From assembly GCF_022749195.1 (NCBI RefSeq), contig NZ_CP094226.1, forward strand, positions 522,001-586,000: a stretch of DNA of 64,000 bases, in the 5' to 3' direction. The notes beneath the pieces are model-generated. The model was given only the letters and a program-made list of their open reading frames with translations, did not search any database and was not told the origin of the DNA. Position 1 is the stretch's first letter. Every line of letters starts with the position of its first letter. The position numbers and the translations under genes are program-made. Below, one piece after another: positions 44,299 to 51,865 of this stretch. This DNA comes from Streptococcus oralis (GTDB taxonomy: Bacteria; Bacillota; Bacilli; Lactobacillales; Streptococcaceae).

Positions 44299-46995
44299 AT
44301 GTCAAAAGAACAAAAACGCCAAGCGTTTTATACTCAAAGTCCCGAAGAAGTCTTGAAGTCGGTTGAAGCAACTGAACAAGGCCTTTCGTCAAGCGAAGCG
44401 CAGAAACGCCTAGCTGAATATGGGCGCAATGAACTCGAAGAGGGTGAGAAAAAATCTCTCTTGGTTAAATTCATCGAACAGTTTAAGGATTTGATGATTA
44501 TTATTTTGGTGGCTGCAGCCATCTTGTCCGTCATAACTTCTGGTGGGGAAGATATTGCAGATGCCATCATTATTCTAGCAGTTGTTATCATCAACGCAGC
44601 CTTTGGTGTTTACCAAGAAGGAAAAGCAGAAGAAGCCATCGAAGCCCTCAAGTCTATGTCTAGTCCAGCAGCACGCGTTATTCGTGATGGGCATATGGCT
44701 GAGATTGACTCAAAAGAATTGGTACCAGGTGATATCGTTGCTCTTGAAGCAGGTGACGTCGTACCAGCAGACCTACGTTTGCTAGAAGCTAATTCTCTTA
44801 AAATCGAAGAAGCAGCTTTGACAGGTGAGTCTGTTCCAGTTGAAAAAGACTTGACCGTCGAGCTCGCTACAGATGCTGGTATTGGTGACCGTGTCAATAT
44901 GGCCTTCCAAAACTCAAATGTGACTTATGGTCGTGGTCTTGGTGTTGTTGTCAATACAGGTATGTACACTGAAGTGGGTCATATCGCTGGTATGCTCCAA
45001 GATGCTGACGAGACAGACACGCCACTCAAACAAAACTTGAACAACCTTTCTAAGGTTTTGACCTATGCAATTTTGGTTATTGCCCTTGTTACTTTTGTAG
45101 TTGGAGTCTTCATTCAAGGAAAAAATCCACTTGGTGAGTTGATGACCTCTGTTGCACTTGCTGTTGCAGCCATCCCAGAAGGACTTCCTGCTATCGTGAC
45201 CATCGTTCTTGCCCTTGGTACTCAAGTTTTGGCAAAACGAAACTCTATCGTTCGTAAGTTGCCAGCAGTCGAAACACTTGGTTCAACAGAAATCATCGCT
45301 TCTGATAAGACTGGTACGCTTACCATGAACAAGATGACAGTCGAGAAAGTCTTCTATGACGCAGTCCTACATGACTCAGCTGATGAGATTGAACTTGGCT
45401 TGGACATGCCGCTTCTTCGTTCTGTTGTCTTGGCCAACGATACCAAGATTGATGCTGAAGGAAATCTGATTGGGGATCCAACGGAAACAGCCTTCATCCA
45501 GTATGCTTTGGACAAGGGCTACGATGTTAAAGGGTTCTTAGAGAAATATCCTCGTGTAGCTGAATTGCCGTTTGACTCAGATCGTAAACTCATGTCAACG
45601 GTTCATCCATTGTCAGATGGTAAATTCCTCGTGGCAGTCAAAGGGGCTCCAGATCAACTCTTGAAACGTTGTGTTGCTCGTGATAAAGCTGGAGATGTCG
45701 CTCCGATTGATGATCAAGTCAATGACTTAATTCACACAAACAACTCTGAAATGGCTCACCAAGCCTTGCGTGTCCTTGCAGGTGCTTATAAGATTATTGA
45801 TAGCATTCCAGAAAACTTGACTTCTGAAGAACTGGAAAACAACTTGATCTTTACTGGTTTGATTGGGATGATTGACCCTGAGCGTGCCGAAGCAGCTGAA
45901 GCGGTTTGTGTCGCTAAGGAAGCAGGAATCCGTCCAATTATGATTACTGGTGACCACCAAGACACAGCGGAAGCCATTGCCAAACGTTTGGGAATCATCG
46001 ATGAAAATGACTCAGAAGACCATGTCTTGACTGGTGCTGAGCTTAACGAACTTTCTGATGAAGAATTTGAAAAAGTCGTTGGTCAATACTCTGTCTACGC
46101 GCGTGTATCTCCAGAACACAAGGTTCGTATCGTGAAAGCTTGGCAAAACCAAGGTAAGGTCGTTGCTATGACAGGTGACGGTGTTAATGACGCTCCAGCT
46201 CTGAAAACAGCCGACATCGGTATTGGTATGGGAATCACTGGTACAGAGGTTTCTAAGGGAGCTTCTGATATGATTCTTGCGGATGATAACTTTGCGACTA
46301 TTATCGTCGCAGTTGAAGAAGGACGTAAGGTCTTCTCAAACATTCAAAAGACAATTCAATATCTTCTTTCTGCCAATACGGCTGAAGTTTTGACCATTTT
46401 CCTAGCAACCCTCTTTGGATGGGATGTTTTGCAACCAGTTCATCTTTTGTGGATCAACTTGGTAACCGATACCTTCCCAGCTATTGCTCTTGGTGTTGAA
46501 CCTGCTGAGCCAGGTGTTATGACCCACAAACCACGTGGACGTAAGTCTAGCTTCTTCTCAGGTGGTGTCTTGAGTTCTATCATCTATCAAGGTGTACTCC
46601 AAGGGGCACTGGTCTTGACCGTTTATGGTCTAGCTCTTGCCTATCCAGTCCATGTAGGAGACAACCAAGCTATTCACGCAGATGCCCTTACAATGGCCTT
46701 TGCAACACTCGGTTTGATTCAGCTCTTCCATGCCTACAACGTTAAGTCTGTTTACCAATCCATCTTGACAGTTGGACCATTCAAGTCTAAAACCTTCAAC
46801 TGGTCAATCTTGGTATCCTTCATTCTTCTTATGGCAACCATCGTCATAGAACCGCTTGAAGGTATCTTCCACGTAACCAAACTAGACTTGTCTCAATGGG
46901 CTATTGTTCTAGCTGGAAGCTTCTCAATGATACTTATCGTAGAAATCGTCAAGTTTGTTCAACGTAAACTTGGTCTTGATAAGAATGCGATTTAA
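44299..46995 (+). CDS. caxP: Mn2+/Ca2+-exporting P-type ATPase
   Basis: Integral membrane pump of 898 residues, SERCA-like P2A type. TGES in LTGESVPVEK near residue 175, helix-4 PEGLP near 299, phosphorylated D336 in SDKTGTLTMNK, hinge TGDGVNDAPALK near 628. The homologue in S. pneumoniae is known as CaxP or MgtA. The ATG at 44299 with AGGAGG 6-8 nt upstream is the real start; the open frame extends 78 nt further back to 44221, but that part lies inside the riboswitch terminator. Regulated by the Mn2+ riboswitch; works alongside MntE in metal detoxification. Confidence 0.93.
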   Translation: MSKEQKRQAFYTQSPEEVLKSVEATEQGLSSSEAQKRLAEYGRNELEEGEKKSLLVKFIEQFKDLMIIILVAAAILSVITSGGEDIADAIIILAVVIINAAFGVYQEGKAEEAIEALKSMSSPAARVIRDGHMAEIDSKELVPGDIVALEAGDVVPADLRLLEANSLKIEEAALTGESVPVEKDLTVELATDAGIGDRVNMAFQNSNVTYGRGLGVVVNTGMYTEVGHIAGMLQDADETDTPLKQNLNNLSKVLTYAILVIALVTFVVGVFIQGKNPLGELMTSVALAVAAIPEGLPAIVTIVLALGTQVLAKRNSIVRKLPAVETLGSTEIIASDKTGTLTMNKMTVEKVFYDAVLHDSADEIELGLDMPLLRSVVLANDTKIDAEGNLIGDPTETAFIQYALDKGYDVKGFLEKYPRVAELPFDSDRKLMSTVHPLSDGKFLVAVKGAPDQLLKRCVARDKAGDVAPIDDQVNDLIHTNNSEMAHQALRVLAGAYKIIDSIPENLTSEELENNLIFTGLIGMIDPERAEAAEAVCVAKEAGIRPIMITGDHQDTAEAIAKRLGIIDENDSEDHVLTGAELNELSDEEFEKVVGQYSVYARVSPEHKVRIVKAWQNQGKVVAMTGDGVNDAPALKTADIGIGMGITGTEVSKGASDMILADDNFATIIVAVEEGRKVFSNIQKTIQYLLSANTAEVLTIFLATLFGWDVLQPVHLLWINLVTDTFPAIALGVEPAEPGVMTHKPRGRKSSFFSGGVLSSIIYQGVLQGALVLTVYGLALAYPVHVGDNQAIHADALTMAFATLGLIQLFHAYNVKSVYQSILTVGPFKSKTFNWSILVSFILLMATIVIEPLEGIFHVTKLDLSQWAIVLAGSFSMILIVEIVKFVQRKLGLDKNAI

Positions 46996-46999
46996 AAAG

Positions 47000-47026
47000 A
47001 AAGTCATCTTCGGATGGCTTTTTTTT
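47000..47026 (+). terminator. Terminator of the P-type ATPase gene
   Basis: AAGTCATC-TTCG-GATGGCTT stem (one G.U) with a long T run. Confidence 0.85.
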
Positions 47027-47099
47027 CATTTGAGGAGAATGGTTAGAAGTTATCCTCTTTTGTGCTATAATAAAGTAAAGTAGCAAGGAGTGAAAGAGA

Positions 47100-47510
47100 A
47101 TGGAAAAGAAAATTGTCCGAGATGTCTTATTCTTGTCGCAGGTCTCGAAATCTGCAAGTCAGGAAGACCTTTATCTGGCTAAGGATTTGCAGGATACCCT
47201 GCTGGCTAATCGCGAGACCTGTGTCGGTCTGGCAGCCAATATGATTGGCGTGCAGAAGCGCGTGATTATCTTTAATCTTGGCTTGGTTCCCATAGTCATG
47301 TTTAATCCCGTTCTCCTTTCCTATAAAGGACCTTACGAGACAGAGGAAGGTTGTTTGTCTTTGACTGGGGTGCGACCAACAACTCGTTATGAAACGATTA
47401 CGGTTTCCTATCGTGATAGCAAGTGGCAGGAACAGACCATTACGTTAACAGGTTTTCCGGCTCAGATCTGCCAACATGAACTGGATCATTTGGAAGGACG
47501 GATTATTTAG
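47100..47510 (+). CDS. Peptide deformylase-like protein with altered motif 1
   Basis: A 136-residue member of the peptide deformylase family, which removes the formyl group from nascent N-terminal Met. Motif 2 EGCLS and the metal-binding HELDH are intact, but motif 1 reads GLAANMIG where active enzymes have GxAAPQxG, so the catalytic Gln is Met. The C terminus is truncated right after HELDHLEGRII, shorter than canonical enzymes. Pneumococcus has two def genes, and I recall that one of them (defA) was reported as non-functional; this gene may correspond to it. AAGGAG precedes the ATG. Confidence 0.82.
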   Translation: MEKKIVRDVLFLSQVSKSASQEDLYLAKDLQDTLLANRETCVGLAANMIGVQKRVIIFNLGLVPIVMFNPVLLSYKGPYETEEGCLSLTGVRPTTRYETITVSYRDSKWQEQTITLTGFPAQICQHELDHLEGRII

Positions 47511-47521
47511 GAGGAATTCAG

Positions 47522-49117
47522 ATGAAACGCATACTATTTGAACTTGTTTTTATCGCAACGACTTGGTATATCTTTTTACCACCCTTCAATCTGACTAGTT
47601 GGGAATTCATCTTCTTTCTCTGTGGGCATCTGGTGGTGATGGGGATTTTGTTTAGTTTCCGCAAGGATACCAATCTCCTTAAAACTGTTCATGTACGTCA
47701 TGGCAAGGCTGCCAAAGATCTCAATCTAGAAGGATTTCATTTTAATAAATTAGGTGGAGGATTGTTGCTGGCCGCAGGACTTATCTTTGCCCTTGCTGGT
47801 CTGGTAAGCCTAGTAACCTCTAGCTTTTTCCAAGCAAAAAATTATGCTAATGTGGTATCCATTACAGAAAAAGACTTTAAAGATTTTCCTAAGAGTGATA
47901 CCAGTAAGGTTCCAATCCTAGATCGGAGCACTGCAGAAAAGATTGGAGACCGTTATCTAGGATCTCTGACGGATAAGGTCTCCCAGTACGTGGCAGCAGA
48001 TACCTATACTCAGCTGACGGTTGATGGCAAACCTTATCGGGTGACTCCTTTGGAGTATGCCGACCCGATCAAATGGTTTAATAATCAGTCCAAGGGAATT
48101 GGTGAGTATATCAAGGTTGATATGGTGACAGGAAATGCGGAATTGGTGGATTTAAAAACGCCAATGAAGTATTCAGACTCTGAGTATTTTAACCGTGACG
48201 TTAAACGCCATCTTCGGATCAAGTACCCAACCAAGATTTTTAAAACGCCATCCTTTGAGGTGGATGATGAAGGCAATCCCTTCTATGTAGCAACCGTTTA
48301 TCAAAAGCAGTTTGGTCTAGGAGTCCCGCGTCCTTCATCTGTTATTATCTTAGACGCCACCAATGGAGAAACCAAGGAATACAGCTTGGATGAAGTCCCA
48401 GAATGGGTGGATCGTGTCTATCCAGCAGAAGAAACCATCGAACAAATCAACTACAACGGTAAGTATAAAGACGGTTTCTGGAATGCCTTGATTTCTAAGA
48501 AAAATGTTACTCAAACGACTGAGGGCTATAACTATCTTTCTATCGGAAATGACATCTATCTCTACACGGGGGTGACTTCAGCAAACGCTGACGAAAGTAA
48601 TCTAGGATTTATCCTTGAAAATATGCGCACTGGTGAAATCACCAAGTACAATCTAGCTTCAGCAACCGAAGAATCAGCCCGTGCTTCCGCAGAAGGAGCA
48701 GTGCAAGAGAAGGCCTATAAGGCTACCTTCCCTATTCTTGTCAATCTCAATGACAAGCCTCTCTATATCATGGGCTTGAAGGACAATGCAGGCTTGGTCA
48801 AGGAGTATGCATTGGTCGATGCCGTGGAGTACCAAAACGTTATCGTAGCAACTACGGTAGATGAACTCCTTAGCAAATATGCCAATAAAAACGACCTCGA
48901 GCTGGATAATGAAACGGTAGAAAACATCAAGGGAGTGGTTTCAGATCTTAAATCAGCTGTCATCAAGGGGGATACCGTCTACTTCTTTAAAGTTGATGGC
49001 AAGATTTATAAGGTCAAGGCTTCAGTGTCAGACGACCTTCCTTACCTCGAAAATGGCCAAACCTTCGAAGGTCAAGTTGGAAAAGATAATTATCTCAAGA
49101 CCTTTAAAGTACAATAA
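47522..49117 (+). CDS. Large conserved membrane-anchored protein of unknown function
   Basis: A 531-residue protein with three N-terminal hydrophobic helices (about residues 4-22, 26-46 and 77-102) and a large C-terminal domain of more than 400 residues on one side of the membrane, most likely outside. The large domain looks beta-rich with repeated motifs of the type DMVTGNAELVDL, DATNGETKEYSL and NMRTGEITKYNL, reminiscent of PepSY-like or beta-propeller units. No enzyme motif is visible. GGAGGAATTCAG precedes the ATG; 11 nt separate it from the deformylase-like gene. Function unknown to me. Confidence 0.78.
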   Translation: MKRILFELVFIATTWYIFLPPFNLTSWEFIFFLCGHLVVMGILFSFRKDTNLLKTVHVRHGKAAKDLNLEGFHFNKLGGGLLLAAGLIFALAGLVSLVTSSFFQAKNYANVVSITEKDFKDFPKSDTSKVPILDRSTAEKIGDRYLGSLTDKVSQYVAADTYTQLTVDGKPYRVTPLEYADPIKWFNNQSKGIGEYIKVDMVTGNAELVDLKTPMKYSDSEYFNRDVKRHLRIKYPTKIFKTPSFEVDDEGNPFYVATVYQKQFGLGVPRPSSVIILDATNGETKEYSLDEVPEWVDRVYPAEETIEQINYNGKYKDGFWNALISKKNVTQTTEGYNYLSIGNDIYLYTGVTSANADESNLGFILENMRTGEITKYNLASATEESARASAEGAVQEKAYKATFPILVNLNDKPLYIMGLKDNAGLVKEYALVDAVEYQNVIVATTVDELLSKYANKNDLELDNETVENIKGVVSDLKSAVIKGDTVYFFKVDGKIYKVKASVSDDLPYLENGQTFEGQVGKDNYLKTFKVQ

Positions 49118-49221
49118 TACTCTTCGAAAATCAAATTCAAACTACGTCAGCGTCGCCTTGCTGTACTCAAGTACAGCCTGCGGCTAGCTTCCTAGTTTGC
49201 TCTTTGATTTTCATTGAGTAT
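49117..49221. repeat. BOX element (boxA-boxC, no boxB)
   Basis: Starts ATACTCTTCGAAAATCAAA and ends TTTGATTTTCATTGAGTAT, the terminal inverted repeats of streptococcal BOX elements, with the characteristic ACTACGTCAGCGTCGCCTTG and CTGCGGCTAGCTTCCTAGT inside. Length of about 105 nt fits one boxA (~57-59) plus one boxC (~50). It begins on the last base of the preceding stop codon. Confidence 0.92.
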
Positions 49222-49336
49222 AAAAATAGGTTTTTTCAGTTCAAGGAGAAAAAAGATAAATTCTTATCTATCTTAACAAGCTTAGCTGGCACAGCCCTTG
49301 TTCTCGTGGCTATCTGGTTAGGATGGCCAAAATAAA
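49170..49336 (+). pseudogene. Possible C-terminal remnant of a small membrane protein
   Basis: The frame ending at TAA 49336 encodes QFKEKKDKFLSILTSLAGTALVLVAIWLGWPK, a plausible single-helix membrane tail, but no ATG/GTG start with a ribosome binding site is present. AAGGAG at about 49242 sits before codons that no longer contain a start. The frame runs back into the BOX element. It may be a small gene whose 5' end was lost when the BOX inserted. Weak call; it could be chance. Confidence 0.3.
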
Positions 49337-49342
49337 CAGAGA

Positions 49343-49368
49343 AACCTCGGTGTGAACCGAGGTTTTTA
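49343..49368 (+). terminator. Intrinsic terminator before yaaA
   Basis: AAACCTCGG-TGTGAA-CCGAGGTTT stem with T run. Confidence 0.85.
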
Positions 49369-49379
49369 AGATGAAATTC

Positions 49380-49415
49380 TTGGTCGTGATTGAAAAATAT
49401 GCTACACTAACAATA
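49380..49415 (+). promoter_or_regulatory. yaaA promoter, predicted leaderless start
   Basis: TTGGTC (49380-49385), 17-nt spacer, extended TGC-TACACT (49400-49408), then 6 nt to the ATG. No Shine-Dalgarno sequence. Confidence 0.6.
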
Positions 49416-50143
49416 TGAAAATTTTAATCCCAACAGCAAAAGAAATGAACACAGACCATCCTTGTATCGAAGCGCTCCCTTTGAGGGAAAAAAGTCAGGC
49501 AGTCCTTGACTCACTGGCGAATTACTCAGCTAGTGAATTAGAGACTTTTTACAAGGTATCTGCTGAGAAAGCAGAAGAAGAGTACGGCCATATTCAAGCT
49601 TTAAAAGATCACAGGGCTAAACATTATCCAGCCTTGAAACTTTTCGATGGTCTCATGTATCGTCACATCAAACGAGATGGGTTAACCGAGGCTGAACAAA
49701 CCTATCTTGAAAATCATGTTTTAATAACATCAGCTTTATACGGTGTTGTCCCTGCCATATCTCCAATGGCTCCTCACCGTTTGGATTTCTTGATGAAGTT
49801 AAAAGTTGCTGGTAAGACTTTAAAGAGTCATTGGAAGTCAGCTTACGATGAGGCCCTACAGGATGAGAACTTGATATTCTCACTCCTATCATCAGAGTTT
49901 GAAACTGTATTTTCGAAGAAAATCAGAGAAAAGATGGTGACCTTCAAATTTATGGAGGATAAGGAAGGTCAGCTGAAGATTCACTCAACTATTTCAAAAA
50001 AAGCACGTGGCGCCTTTTTGAGCGCCTTGATAGAAGGACAAGTTCAAACAGTCGAACAAGCTCGCAAGCTCTGCTTTGCCGGCTTTGACTACCGACCTGA
50101 TTTATCAAGTGATTTAGAACTCGTCTTTGTGAAACAAGCATAA
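49415..50143 (+). CDS. yaaA: Peroxide stress protein YaaA
   Basis: A 242-residue DUF328/YaaA-family protein. In E. coli YaaA lowers intracellular free iron during hydrogen peroxide stress and binds DNA. N-terminal MKILIPTAKEM (ILxPaKxM pattern), FDGLMYRHI near residue 77, and the C-terminal KKARGAFLSALIEGQ, FAGFDYRPDLS are conserved. Mitis-group streptococci make much peroxide, so a role in iron sequestration is plausible. The start codon lies 7 nt after the -10 box, so the mRNA is predicted to be leaderless. Confidence 0.92.
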   Translation: MKILIPTAKEMNTDHPCIEALPLREKSQAVLDSLANYSASELETFYKVSAEKAEEEYGHIQALKDHRAKHYPALKLFDGLMYRHIKRDGLTEAEQTYLENHVLITSALYGVVPAISPMAPHRLDFLMKLKVAGKTLKSHWKSAYDEALQDENLIFSLLSSEFETVFSKKIREKMVTFKFMEDKEGQLKIHSTISKKARGAFLSALIEGQVQTVEQARKLCFAGFDYRPDLSSDLELVFVKQA

Positions 50144-50168
50144 AACCAGCTCATTCGAGCTGGTTTTT
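50142..50168 (+). terminator. yaaA terminator
   Basis: AAAACCAGCTC-ATTC-GAGCTGGTTTT perfect stem; symmetric A/T flanks make it usable by the convergent flavin reductase gene too. Confidence 0.88.
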
Positions 50169-50174
50169 GCTAGA

Positions 50175-50723
50175 TTAGTTGATGGCTGCAAGAAGGTCGT
50201 CAGCTTGTTTTGCAAGTGATGAAGCAGTTGCTTCTTCTAACACCAATTTTCCGTCAGCCCAAGCAGAGTCATTGACGCGAGCAGCTGTAAAGTCACCAAC
50301 GACTTGTGTACGGATAAATGGCAAGAGGTCTTTGTAAATAGCAAAGAGTTGCTCGTGACCGGCATTGGCTACAGATGAGACAGTAACAAACTTGTCTTGG
50401 AGGGCAGAAGCACCACGTGTATCAGACAAGTCAATGGCGCGAGAGAGCCAGTCAAGCAAGTTTTTCACTGTTCCAGGGATAGAGAAGTTGTAGACTGGAG
50501 AGAAGATCCAGATTGCATCAGCAGCAAGGACTGCTTCACGAGCAGCAGCTACAGCTGGATGAGTTGGAACTTCCAAATCTTGGCTGAAGAGAGGAACAGC
50601 TGAGTAATCAAGATAGCTAACTTCTGCTTTTCCAGAAAGTGCTTTTTCAGCTTCGAGGGCCATTTGGTGGTTGAAAGAACCTTGGCGAAGTGAACCGACG
50701 ATAAATAATACTTTTTTAGACAT
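50175..50723 (-). CDS. NAD(P)H-dependent FMN reductase
   Basis: A 182-residue flavodoxin-like fold reductase. FMN phosphate-binding loop GSLRQGSFNHQMA at residues 11-23 and the PVYNFSIPGTVKNLLDWLSR motif near residues 76-95 are typical of the NADPH-dependent FMN/quinone/azo reductase family (SsuE/YieF type). AAGGAGACATATC precedes the ATG. The gene for a MarR regulator lies immediately upstream on the same strand, suggesting control of this reductase by electrophile or quinone stress; that link is inference. Confidence 0.9.
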   Translation of the reverse strand: MSKKVLFIVGSLRQGSFNHQMALEAEKALSGKAEVSYLDYSAVPLFSQDLEVPTHPAVAAAREAVLAADAIWIFSPVYNFSIPGTVKNLLDWLSRAIDLSDTRGASALQDKFVTVSSVANAGHEQLFAIYKDLLPFIRTQVVGDFTAARVNDSAWADGKLVLEEATASSLAKQADDLLAAIN

Positions 50724-50814
50724 GATATGTCTCCTTTAGTTTAAAATTCAAAGAGCGAACTCTTTTGTTACCATCCATGTTACAACAAATGATACTAATT
50801 AGCAATAATTTTGC

Positions 50815-51261
50815 TCACAAATTTTTAAATTTTTTTAAAATCTGGATTAAGTCTTCCTTTTCGCCATCTTCCAAGATGCTGAGTGCTTCTACGATCGAAT
50901 CGATATGGTCAGGAAGAACCTCTTCGATTTTTCTGCGTCCTGCAGGTGTTAATTTCAGGAAAAAGGAGCGACGATCCTTGGGGTCGCAAGTTCTAGAAAT
51001 CCATCCATCTCGAACCATATTTCGAATGACAACAGTCATGTTTCCAGAAGTGGCTAGCATTTTTTCAATCAAGTCCTGAATGCGTAGTTCCCCCTTGCTA
51101 TAGAGGGTCTCCAGAACGGAAAATTGAGTAGGGGTTAATCCGTGTTCTTTGGCAGCATTGGCTTCATATGGTTTAAAAGTTCGTATGGCTTTGTTGAGGA
51201 CGATAGCCGTTTTTAAGTCTAATTGATTATCGGAAATTTTCTCTTTCAAATATTGTTTCAT
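50815..51261 (-). CDS. MarR-family transcriptional regulator
   Basis: A 148-residue winged-helix repressor. The recognition region LTPTQFSVLETLYSKGELRIQDLIEKM and the wing SRTCDPKDRRSFFLKLTPAGRRKI (DxRxxxLxLTxxGxxL pattern) are clear. It is probably the regulator of the adjacent FMN reductase gene 91 nt downstream. No Shine-Dalgarno sequence is present; the -10 box ends 6 nt before the ATG, so it is predicted to be leaderless. Divergent from the YpmB-like gene. Confidence 0.92.
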   Translation of the reverse strand: MKQYLKEKISDNQLDLKTAIVLNKAIRTFKPYEANAAKEHGLTPTQFSVLETLYSKGELRIQDLIEKMLATSGNMTVVIRNMVRDGWISRTCDPKDRRSFFLKLTPAGRRKIEEVLPDHIDSIVEALSILEDGEKEDLIQILKKFKNL

Positions 51262-51296
51262 AAGGCTATTTTATCAATAATGAGAGAGAAAAACAA
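51261..51296 (-). promoter_or_regulatory. marR promoter, predicted leaderless start
   Basis: Minus strand: TTGTTT (51296-51291), 17-nt spacer, extended TGA-TAAAAT (51276-51268), then 6 nt to the ATG. Confidence 0.6.
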
Positions 51297-51344
51297 GAAC
51301 TTACATTTTATAGGAAAAGAATCTTAGAATGTTCCTGTCTTCAC

Positions 51345-51380
51345 TTGTAATAAAGAAGGAGAGATGGTAAAATAGACGAG
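51345..51380 (+). promoter_or_regulatory. Promoter of the YpmB-like gene, predicted leaderless start
   Basis: TTGTAA (51345-51350), 17-nt spacer, extended TGG-TAAAAT (51365-51373), then 6 nt to the GTG. Confidence 0.6.
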
Positions 51381-51856
51381 TGAAACTAAGACAGAAAAAA
51401 GCAAAAAACAAGCTACTTTTACAGTATGGAATCGGCATTGCTCTGGTAGTACTAGTCATGACCACTTCCTTCCTTTATCTGATATCACTCAGCATGAAAC
51501 CCTATCAAGATGCTAGAGTTGAGGGAGAAAAACTAGCCAAGCAGTATGCAGAATTGGAACAGGCAGATCAGGTTGATTTTTATAATGGACTAGAAGGTTA
51601 TTACAGCGTTTTAGGACATAATAAAAAGCAAGAGGCCATTGCCGTACTGATTGAAAAGAATGACCACAAGATTTATGTCTATCAGCTTGATAAGGGGATT
51701 TCTCAAGACAAGGCAGCGACGATTTCGAGGGAAAAAGGAGCTAGCGACATTGACAAGATCACCTTTGGTCGTTATCAGGACAAGCCGATTTGGGAAGTTA
51801 AGTCAGGAAACCAGTACTATCTGGTTGACTTTGAAACAGGAGCAGTGATCCAATAA
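51380..51856 (+). CDS. YpmB-like membrane-anchored protein (DUF5590)
   Basis: A 158-residue protein with an N-terminal basic stretch and one membrane helix (about residues 14-38, YGIGIALVVLVMTTSFLYLI), followed by an extracytoplasmic domain with PepSY-like features (WEVKSGNQYYLVDFETGAVIQ at the end). It is equivalent in position to ypmB, upstream of aspB and asnS in Bacillus. The start is a GTG at 51380 with no nearby ribosome binding site; AAGGAG at 51355-51360 is too far and precedes a three-codon frame. It is followed after 9 nt by aspC. Confidence 0.8.
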   Translation: MKLRQKKAKNKLLLQYGIGIALVVLVMTTSFLYLISLSMKPYQDARVEGEKLAKQYAELEQADQVDFYNGLEGYYSVLGHNKKQEAIAVLIEKNDHKIYVYQLDKGISQDKAATISREKGASDIDKITFGRYQDKPIWEVKSGNQYYLVDFETGAVIQ

Positions 51857-51865
51857 GGAGGGCAT

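Noticed and set aside
51364..51375. Three-codon ORF after AAGGAG upstream of the YpmB-like gene
   Set aside because: It lies on the -10 box and would not be transcribed from the predicted start.
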